DNA of 13,210 nt. Origin: Pigoraptor vietnamica (taxonomy: Eukaryota > Opisthokonta > Filasterea). The notes below the pieces were generated by a model. The model did not search any database and was not told where the DNA came from. It saw nothing but the letters and a program-made list of their open reading frames with translations. Of this stretch, positions 8,978 through 13,210 are shown one piece after another. Location: positions 1 to 13,210 of the forward strand of contig CALSCQ010002588.1 of the NCBI GenBank assembly GCA_943704525.1. Reading direction: 5' to 3'. Made by a program: the position numbers and the translations under genes. How positions within the stretch are numbered: position 1 is the stretch's first letter; the number at the start of each line of letters is the position of its first letter.

Positions 8978-9487
8978 ACACGCCTTGCATGCTTTGGTGT
9001 AAAGGCGACGGAGAGACACACGGCCACACACCCTGCGTTCGCCGAATCACGTCCGGCAATTCCAGTCGCGTGCGGCACATCGGGCACTCGGCGTGGCCCT
9101 TGTACTGGCAGTACTGCTCCCAGCACTCCCGATGTGTGTACTTGCCGCAGTTCTCGCACCGCCGCGCAGTTGCCGCATCCACTGGCATCGTCGACAAGTC
9201 AAAGTCCGTAAGGCAGAGGCCGCAGCAGTTAAGCCGCTTTTCGCACACGATTCGGCGAAAGGCGATCCGCAGATCGTCCGCGTTCGAGCGGCAAACGTCC
9301 GAGTCGAGATCGAACGCCGTGTACAACACCTTTCGTATGTGCTTGCACGGCGGAACTGGAAATCCTCGCAGTCACACCTGGCGTGTGCCCAGAAGCGCAC
9401 GGTGTGGGCGACATTGGGCCGCGACACTGACGGCACGGAAAACACAAGCGCGCCATCCGCTTCGTTCCTACAGAAAGGCGCGGCCAT
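8964..9487 (-). CDS. SWIM plus RING zinc-finger protein, probable E3 ubiquitin ligase, with an apparent frameshift
   Basis: The architecture matches ZSWIM2 and the N-terminal region of MEKK1: a SWIM zinc finger followed by a RING that presents ubiquitin-loaded E2. From ATG 9487 the reading gives about 47 residues ending in HTVRFWAHARCDCEDFQF, the CxC half of SWIM (codons 9376-9368). The other half, CKHIRKVLYTAF (from 9347), is in the next frame, two bases out of step, and it continues without a stop to TAA at 8966-8964. The RING follows: LNCCGLCL, then RRCENCGKYTHRECWEQYC, then ECPMCRTRL. The ATG is preceded by CATTGCAG, so an upstream exon is possible. The break may be a sequencing indel, a pseudogene lesion or recoding. 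More C-terminal exons could follow, because a GT donor lies just after the RING. Confidence 0.75.
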
Positions 9488-9730
9488 AATCTGCAATGAA
9501 GAACTTCCCCTTGAAGTCACTGCGTGGGTTGTGTTGTGTATGTGAGTCGGAGTCGAAAACAGGAGGTTTCGGGTTGGATGCTCACCGTGACTGAGAGGAG
9601 CCACGTTGGACCCCGGACATCCCACGTTACCCGTTCACGTGACTACACGCCTTCAGAACCCTTCATGTGTCGCCCCACACAGACGCCGCAGCCGACACTC
9701 TCAGGGTATGAGGGCAGGGTGCTTTCCGAC
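9488..9730. promoter_or_regulatory. Divergent intergenic region between SWIM-RING and ferredoxin
   Basis: The 243 bp separate the minus-strand ATG at 9487 from the plus-strand ATG at 9731, so promoters or leaders of both genes should be here. TCACGTGA, a palindromic E-box, is at 9635-9642. No TATA box is evident. Part of it may be 5' UTR or an upstream exon of the SWIM-RING gene (a CAG acceptor-like site sits just before its ATG). Confidence 0.45.
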
Positions 9731-10625
9731 ATGATGCTGCGCGCTGTGGTGCGGCCGACACAGTGGCGAAGACTTGTGCGGCCGCTTGCGACGGCGGCAG
9801 CACCTGCCACACAAGCCTCTGGGAGTGACAAGCCGATTCCGACCGAGGAAATGTGTGTTGAGACTCGTTGGTTTATGTATGCACGCACGCGTGTGTCCTT
9901 GTGCGTGTGTATGCGTGTGAGTGAATGCTTGTGTATGCACTTGCCATGCGTGCACGTATGCGTATAACGTATGCGTGGCGTTGGCCAACCGAGCGCAGCG
10001 TGAAAATCACATTCGTCGACAAGGACAACGACCGTTTTGCTGTGAAAGGTCGCGTTGGCGAAAACATTCTCGAGGTCGCACACAAGAACGAAATCGAACT
10101 GGAAGGTTCGAGTCTAATGCAGCGACGGCGCGTATTCGACTTGCACGAGTGCATATGCTCCTTATGTACGTGTCGCAACGTAACAGTGTGTGTGTGTGTT
10201 GCAGGTGCTTGCGGTGGGACCCTGGCGTGCTCCACGTGTCACGTGATACTGGAGAAGCGCATATACGAAATGCTCCCTGAGCCGACGGAGGAAGAGAACG
10301 ACATGCTGGACCTCGCGTTTGGGCTGTGCAAGACGTGAGTGACCACATGTGCCGCGTGTCCTCAGATACGAATTTGAAATCGCGCGGGATTGCCTGTGCC
10401 GTTCTGTGCAAATGTTCGTGCAACCACTGGCTAAAATGCGCTCGTTCTCGCTGTGTAGTGCGTGCTCTCAGCTGTGTGTGTGCGTGTGCGTTCTTCCCAG
10501 CCATTTTCTTACGCGCGCACGCGTGCAGGTCGAGGCTCGGGTGCCAGGTGAAATTGCAACCGGCGATGGAAGGAATGTTCGTGAAGCTACCTGGGGAGAC
10601 GTACGACGCACGCAACAACCGATGA
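9731..10625 (+). CDS. Mitochondrial [2Fe-2S] ferredoxin, adrenodoxin/Yah1 type (4 exons, complete)
   Basis: An electron carrier of the mitochondrial matrix that takes electrons from ferredoxin reductase. It serves iron-sulfur cluster assembly and, in some lineages, heme A or sterol chemistry. Exons are 9731-9852, 9999-10105, 10205-10334 and 10529-10625, totalling 456 nt or 151 residues plus TGA. All introns are GT-AG with matching phases. Residues 1 to about 30 are Arg/Ala-rich (MMLRAVVRPTQWRRLVRPLA), a typical presequence. The cluster ligands are Cys79, Cys85 and Cys88 in GACGGTLACSTCHVI and Cys125 in SRLGCQV. The acidic helix EEENDMLDLAFGL is the usual reductase-binding surface. The C-terminus MFVKLPGETYDARNNR is short. 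The motif set lies between animal FDX1 and FDX2, so I assign the family but not a paralogue. A second ATG follows directly at 9734. Confidence 0.95.
9853..9998 (+). repeat. GT-rich intron 1 of ferredoxin
   Basis: The intron is dominated by GTGTGT and GCACGC alternation in the sense direction, with the donor itself part of a GTGTGTTG run. Introns 2 (10106-10204) and 3 (10335-10528) also carry GT runs near their 3' ends, for example GTGTGTGTGTGTTGCAG. Confidence 0.7.
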
Positions 10626-10864
10626 TGATGCTACTGCAGCTGGCCTGCGGCGAAGGGTCATGGCAGGAGTGCGTGTGCGTGAATAAGAGTGTGTGTGTGT
10701 GTGCGCGCGTGCGCGTGCGTGCGAAGAACTTGACTCGTTGAAAACAATTCTGGAAATTGATTTTATGTTTGAGCGCTAAATCGCCCGTCAGTTCTCTGCG
10801 CCACGAAAAACGCCACGCGCTGCCACACACCCACACCCTGCACGCGCACACGCGCAACGCCCGC
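10626..10864. other. Convergent 3' region between ferredoxin and OST3
   Basis: The 239 bp between the two stop codons should hold both 3' UTRs and poly(A) sites. A GTGTGTGT/GCGCGC alternating run is at about 10688-10721 and an AT-richer patch (ATTGATTTTATGTTTGAG) at about 10755-10773. I find no gene and no certain poly(A) signal. Confidence 0.5.
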
Positions 10865-12353
10865 TCAGAAGAGGAGGCGGAACGGGTAGCCGCGGTTCTT
10901 TGTGCGGAAAATAAGGAAGATGAGGCTGAGAACGAAGAAGAAGAGTCCCCCAAACACAAAGGTGGAGAAGCGCTTTGCCGTGGGAAGCTCCTGGGAAGGC
11001 GCGTTCTGAATCAGCATAATGAGTGCTGCGGATGACAGGCCGTCTGTTGACGAAGGTGGCGAGGGAGGGGAGGGTCAAGGGGGCACAGCGCTTCCGTGGA
11101 AATGTTGAAGCATATACAGACAAATATGCACACACACACAAACACACACACACGCATACACACACACACACACGCACAAACACGCACAAACACACACGCA
11201 CACACATACACACACATACACACACGTACACACACCACCACCACATACGCAATCGCACACACGCAATCACAATATCGTCGGATACAGAGCACATAGACGA
11301 TCCACGTCTCCGCAATAAACTGCGACTGGCTGCTCCAGTGGATGTAGATGGGCTCGCCGTTCTTCCCCTGCGACGCAAACGGAGGGGTGCGAATCTGGTT
11401 CCACATCTGCCCGGACAGGAAGATAATCACCCACGCCTGCGACAAAAAATAAAGGGGTGGGTGAGACACGGCACATCGGTGCGTGACGACACACGCACTC
11501 TAGAGTCGAGAAAAAGATCGTGTTGTGCAAGCGAGAAGAAGACATCCAGCGAGAATGCTTGAGAATTAGCTGCCATCGACGTCAGCAATCGACTGAAACG
11601 AGAGAGAACGTGAGAGCAGAACCGCGAAGGGACAAGAGCAGCTTACCGTGAGGATGAACCCCCAGAGGCGCGCAGACTGCAGCGTCGACCAGAATGCAGG
11701 CACAAAGAAGTAGCCGAGGCCGAGGACGAGCGCCGTCGCAGCCGCGAGCGTCAGCATGCCGACGTAATCGGGCGGGCGGACGACAGTGATCTGCACGCAC
11801 GTGATGCCGTGAGATGATAACGAAGCCAAGGGTGAGGGACGACGGGTGCATTGCCACACACGAGACGAAGCGGGTAGTCGAGACGAACGGATTGCAAGGC
11901 GGGTGGTCAAGACGGGTGCATTGCCACACACGAGACAAGGCGTGCACGTGCATGTGTGCATCGGAAAGTTGCCAAAGGCAAAGAGTGAAAGACAGTGAGC
12001 CGTTGGTGAGCGTGAAGACTCACCCGTTCGCCCGTCCGTTCAACGACAAACTTGGCAATGTTCTCAGCCTCAAAGCCCATCCTTTGACGCGGCAGAAACG
12101 ACGCACATTAGCACACAGAGCGACGTAAATTCCGAGCGTGAGATCGATTATAGCCAATCACTGTGCGCTGCCTATCGATTCTGCGAAGAGAACAAAAAAA
12201 AAAATGCACGCAGGGAATCGAACCCACGAAGCGACCGGAAAAAAAGGACTAAGGAAGAGAGGGAACCCACTGCATCATCTGGTACGTGTCGATTTGGGCG
12301 GGGCGGCCGCGCGCAGGGAAGTGCATGATGATCGGAACAGTCTTAATGTCCAT
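10865..12353 (-). CDS. Oligosaccharyltransferase OST3/OST6 (MAGT1/TUSC3) subunit, 5' partial
   Basis: An ER membrane subunit of the N-glycosylation complex. The family has a lumenal thioredoxin domain followed by four membrane spans. Exons on the minus strand: 12353-12271, 12081-12024, 11790-11647, 11436-11286, 11043-10865 (stop TGA 10867-10865). Phases fit at every join. The visible protein starts in the end of the thioredoxin domain (MDIKTVPIIMHFPARGRP). It continues through ENIAKFVVERTGERITVVRP, then a span around residues GMLTLAAATALVLGLGYFF. Next comes the family signature SGQMWNQIRTPPFASQGKNG and YIHWSSQSQFIAETWIV. It ends RTKNRGYPFRLLF, matching the family's RSKYHGYPY tail. The thioredoxin active-site exon(s) lie beyond the right edge. 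Confidence 0.92.
11128..11248. repeat. (AC)n-rich tract in the last OST3 intron
   Basis: Imperfect CA repeat with interspersed CG, TA and AA steps, ending in a short CCA run. It fills the intron 11044-11285 and reads GT-rich on the sense strand. Confidence 0.85.
11841..11936. repeat. 26-bp direct repeat in an OST3 intron
   Basis: The 26 bases from 11841 to 11866 (beginning GACGGGTGCATTGCCACACA) recur exactly at 11911-11936, offset 70 bp. They lie in the intron 11791-12023. The exactness suggests a recent local duplication. Confidence 0.9.
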
Positions 12354-12429
12354 CTGCACGGAAGTGGGCGGCAAACGGCGCATCGTTACGTATAAGAGCG
12401 AGGGGAAGAGAGGAGCACTCGCATGCACA

Positions 12430-13052
12430 CACTGTCGTAAAGACACTCGCACACCAACACACTACGTAAAGGCACTCGCACACCAACGCACTACGTAAAG
12501 ACACTCGCACATAAACACACTACGTAAAGACACTCGCACATAAACACACTACGTAAAGACACTCGCACACCAACACACTACGTAAAGACACTCGCACACC
12601 AACACACTACGTAAAGACACTCGCACACCAACACTACGTAAAGACACGCACACCAACACACTACGTAAAGACACTCGCACACCAACACACTACGTAAAGA
12701 CACTCGCACACCAACACACTACGTAAAGACACTCGCACACCAACACTACGTAAAGACACTCGCACACCAACACTACGTAAAGACACTCGCACACCAACAC
12801 TACGTAAAGACACGCACACCAACACACTACGTAAAGACACTCGCACACCAACACTACGTAAAGACACTCGCACACCAACACACTACATAAAGACACTCAC
12901 ATACCAACACACTACGTAAAGACACTCGCACACCAACACTACGTAAAGACACTCGCATACCAACACACTACGTAAAGACACTCGCATACCAACACACTAC
13001 GTAAAGACACTCGCACACCAACACACTACATAAAGACACTCGCACACCAACA
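12430..13052. repeat. Minisatellite, about 22 copies of a 27-29-bp unit
   Basis: The unit reads CACTACGTAAAGACACTCGC followed by ACACCAACA (29 bp). 27-bp versions lack one CA, and a few copies lack TC. Every full unit carries the palindrome TACGTA except two with TACATA and the first with GTCGTA. It sits in the large upstream OST3 intron between exon 12353-12271 and a probable donor at 13186. Open frames through it are by-products of the 27-bp spacing. Confidence 0.95.
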
Positions 13053-13186
13053 CAAATGCTGTACCCAACACACACTGCTGTACACACTCAAGCTCAGACC
13101 AGCACTCCATACAGCACACATGCTAAGAGGAAGCAAGGAGAGGCAAAACGACTGGCAACGCACGGAGAATGCCGAAATATACTCAC

Positions 13187-13210
13187 CGCTGCCCCATCCC
13201 ACCCCCCCCC
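13187..13210 (-). other. Possible upstream OST3 exon end (tentative)
   Basis: A strong donor GTGAGTAT reads on the minus strand at 13186-13179, preceded by GGGGCAGCG. If real, this is the 3' end of an upstream OST3 exon. Read at phase 0 it gives Gly-rich residues ending WDGAA, which do not align convincingly with the family, and part of the thioredoxin strand would be missing. A further small exon in the intron, or a poor-quality C-run at the window edge, could explain this. Confidence 0.3.

Noticed and set aside
9355-9376. A 22-nt GT-AG intron in the SWIM-RING gene restoring the frame
   Set aside because: It would remove the CxC residues of an otherwise clear SWIM motif, and every other intron assigned in this window is at least 80 nt.
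11023-11562. Plus-strand His/Thr-rich frame through the CA tract
   Set aside because: It is a translation of the dinucleotide repeat and the antisense of OST3 exons.
12194-12275. Intact tRNA gene
   Set aside because: Only the B box and T-run fit. The acceptor, D and anticodon stems do not pair.
12661-12896. Repetitive minus-strand peptides in the minisatellite
   Set aside because: They arise from a 27-bp (nine-codon) spacing of some units. The frame is lost at each 29-bp unit, and the region lies in an intron.
12430-13052. CRISPR-like array
   Set aside because: The units are directly tandem with no unique spacers, in a eukaryotic intron.

Overview
The window is nuclear DNA from a GC-rich, intron-rich eukaryote that uses the standard code. 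It is most likely a unicellular holozoan or another protist lineage that carries true tyrosine kinases. The reasons are GT-AG introns in three genes, a receptor kinase with HRDLAVRN and DFG motifs, a mitochondrial ferredoxin, and an ER oligosaccharyltransferase subunit. The exact clade cannot be fixed from the sequence.

Layout. (1) Positions 1-6931, minus strand: a large gene traced here through 13 exons (1549 codons visible, 3' end beyond the left edge). It encodes a receptor tyrosine kinase: signal peptide, Pmp-like right-handed beta-helix ectodomain, one membrane span, tyrosine kinase. All exon joins keep frame and phase. One intron, inside the catalytic-loop HRD codon triplet, has a GC donor. 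(2) Positions 6932-8963: no well-supported gene. Coding-like blocks lie in changing frames, mainly on the minus strand (7776-8856), with weaker ones on the plus strand (7318-7960). They may be an unresolved multi-exon gene or decayed sequence. (3) Positions 8964-9487, minus: a SWIM plus RING zinc-finger protein (probable E3 ubiquitin ligase) with a frame break inside the SWIM motif. (4) Positions 9488-9730: a short divergent intergenic region with a TCACGTGA palindrome. (5) Positions 9731-10625, plus: a four-exon mitochondrial adrenodoxin-type [2Fe-2S] ferredoxin, complete at 151 residues. (6) Positions 10865-12353, minus, running on past the right edge: the membrane part of an OST3/OST6 (MAGT1/TUSC3) oligosaccharyltransferase subunit. 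Its upstream intron holds a minisatellite of about 22 copies.

The recognised genes look like ordinary neighbours and not one pathway: iron-sulfur/electron transfer, N-glycosylation, ubiquitin signalling and surface signalling. The recurring theme is repetitive intron DNA: (AC/GT)n tracts, short duplications (two of which copy a 5' splice site), and the minisatellite. Both window edges are simple repeats ((AC)57 on the left, a C-run on the right), so they may be assembly limits.
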